NCBI RefSeq assembly: GCF_026151205.1
Contig: NC_087075.1
Location: 15,637,628-15,701,627 of the forward strand
DNA from: Bolinopsis microptera
Taxonomy: Eukaryota > Ctenophora > Tentaculata > Lobata > Bolinopsidae
DNA length: 64,000 nucleotides
Direction of reading: 5' to 3'
Translations under genes and position numbers: made by a program
The notes under the pieces: generated by a model
Seen by the model: the letters and a program-made list of their open reading frames with translations, nothing else
Told to the model about the DNA's origin: nothing
Database searches by the model: none
Part shown: positions 62,301 through 64,000 of the stretch, one piece after another
Position numbering within the stretch: position 1 is the first letter of the stretch
Layout: the number at the start of each line of letters is the position of its first letter

Positions 62301-64000
62301 TAGACATTTATGTTTATTGACGATGTCAATTCATCGCAGCTCAACGAGGCCCAGTAGCGCATTTCGCTGATCTAGCGAGGATGTGGTTGCGAGAAGCGTA
62401 ATTGAGTGCGCGGCGCGGCACAGTAACGCATCACACTACAACATGTATGCAAACTTAAACTACTTCAAATCCCTTTGTTGTTTGTTGAAAGAAGTAGTAT
62501 TATTTAATTGACGATGTCAATTCTTGGCAGCTCGGCGAGGCCAGGCCCAGTAGCGTATTTTGCCGATCTAACGAATGTTAAGAAAAGCATAATTTATATT
62601 GGATGCGCGGCGCGGCCCAATAACGCATTGCGCTACAATAATATTATTCATGTCTAAGGTTAGCTTTATTCAATATATATATATATAATAACAATATTAA
62701 TGTATTTAATATCAATATCAATATCAGACTAACCTATCGAATAAATTAAAATTATCAAATATTAATTGATAATTAATATAGCGCGGCGCACAAAGCCAAA
62801 TTGCATTGGCTTAAAAATAACGCGGCAATGAAGTTTTAATTGAGACTTGTTTCACGTCGTGACCCCCATTGTCGTTTCACTTTAAAGTTTACTGTAGGGT
62901 TTCTACGATACAGGGGGAGCCGCGCACTCGTGCGCGGCGGGTCATACAACGTATGACAAATTGACACTCAGCACTTGACCATTGTTATTACTGGGCCGCG
63001 CTCAGCCTGTCATTCCTCCGAATCTCTATTTGGCGGATGTTTATAAACATGATAGCCTGAGGTCCCCAGGTAACCATTGTTAATGGTTTGGCCCGGCGCG
63101 CGCTACTTCGTAGCACTTGCCAACATTTCGAGAAGAAAGCGGTGCGCGCTACTTCGAAGAAATTTAGACGAGTAACATCCGTCAAACTCAGCACCTGTAA
63201 TTAAATTAAATTGTAATTTTACCTTTAAATTATCTGGCACCATGCACACTTGTACGCGTACGTTTATAATTTACCAAGACGCGCGCCGAGTTTACATATA
63301 TTGGTGACCAGGTGACGCATATATATTGTATGTTTAAAACTTACCAGGACGCGCGCCGAGTTGGACTCGTAAACGGTCCTTGACGGATGTTACTCGTTTA
63401 AATTTCTTCGAAGTAGCGCGCGCCGCTTTCTTCTCGAAATGTTGGCAAGTGCTACGAAGTAGCGCGCGCCGGGCCAGACCATTAACAATGGTCAACGACG
63501 GTCTTTAAACTCTTTATATATGGAACAAATATTTTACGAGTATCACCCGTTAACATATATATTATTTGGAGGACTTCGCCGCTTCGACGCGCCGCGCAAA
63601 CTAGCAACTAGCATTCTTGACGAGATCGTTGCTCTGCTTCGCAGAGCAACGATCTGGAAGGGTTGACATCGTCAATCAAATATATCATATATATATTTTG
63701 CGTCGAGTGTGCTAAATCACTTTACATTCGATTTTCGAGATTGTTCTAAATTTGTAGAACAATTGCACTACTGGGTCGCGCCGCGCATCAAATAATTCTT
63801 CTCGGTAGATCGGCGAGATGCACCACTGTGCCTCACCGAGCTGCGAAGGATTGACATCGTGAATCAAGTTCTAAATTGTCATACGTTGTACTTGTATGAC
63901 CCGCCGCGCACGAGTGCGCGGCTCCCCTGTATCGTAGAAACTCTACACTATAGTGAAACGACAATGGGGGTTACGACGTGATACAAGTTCTAAAAGGGCC
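62300..64000. repeat. GC-rich nested inverted repeats
   Basis: Outer arms of about 110 bp: 62850-62965 and 63870-63990 (shared CCCCCATTGTCGTTTCAC, CCGCGCACTCGTGCGCGG). Inner arms: about 63068-63186 and 63382-63497 (shared CAACATTTCGAGAAGAAAGC, GGATGTTACTCGT). A perfect 15-bp stem with a TTC loop sits at 63623-63655. Motif GACGATGTCAATTC..GGCAGCTC is found at 62320 and 62510 and, inverted, near 63665 and 63850. Looks like a foldback element cluster; no protein seen. It may continue past the window. Confidence 0.75.

Overview
The window is animal (metazoan) nuclear DNA, probably from an invertebrate. Coding sequence is split into short exons with GT-AG introns, there are no bacterial-style operons, and the remains of MULE, hAT-like, mariner-like, Penelope-like and L2/CR1-like transposons are present. 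The TSP1-repeat secreted protein and the transposon mix would fit a cnidarian or another early-branching or lophotrochozoan animal, but the species cannot be fixed from the sequence. About a third of the window is tandem repeat.

One large gene dominates. On the minus strand, from about 49.77 kb down to a poly(A) signal near 10.80 kb, I could assemble 23 coding exons by hand. They join with matching splice phases at every junction (3273 nt, 1090 codons plus stop). The product is a GIGYF (GRB10-interacting GYF) protein: an N-terminal 4EHP-binding-like motif (YGQEEIL), an RG-rich segment, a GYF domain (W-F-Y ... GPF ... GYF), a SIWG motif, a long charged coiled coil, the conserved helical segment around VPTFISFL and SYLGDT, and the C-terminal KKMQK...SLLG motif. 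In other animals this family works with 4EHP (EIF4E2) and CCR4-NOT to silence mRNAs.

The introns hold almost all the tandem arrays. Many arrays are built from the gene's own exon edges: the repeated unit contains the end of an exon plus its 5' splice site (exons 1, 2, 8, 9, 12, 14, 18), or a 3' splice site plus the start of an exon (exons 7, 8). The pre-mRNA would therefore carry runs of 2 to more than 30 copies of the same splice site. This is the most unusual feature of the window. The exon 9 array (57-bp unit, about 33 copies) stays in frame for about nine units and could add 19-residue Pro-rich repeats to the protein. Intron 15 is almost entirely a 4.9-kb, 25-bp satellite with higher-order structure.

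Intron 14 (about 11 kb) contains a second, apparently intronless gene on the same strand (27239-28597). It encodes a secreted 452-residue protein with four nearly identical TSP1 repeats and a jelly-roll-like C-terminal domain. Next to it is a 2.9-kb transposon complex (24206-27150, 8-bp target duplication GACCAGTT) that encloses a decayed MULE. A related MULE with long inverted repeats lies at 2889-4599.

Flanks: 1-10.7 kb (downstream of the GIGYF gene) holds a 31-bp array, the first MULE, a 24-bp array and a 38-46-bp array, with no recognisable gene. From 49.8 to 64 kb (upstream of the GIGYF gene) there are two short hAT-like elements with perfect 8-bp target duplications, an L2/CR1-like reverse-transcriptase remnant, diverged direct repeats at 56.8-59.8 kb, and GC-rich nested inverted repeats at 62.3-64 kb. 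No convincing host gene was found there.
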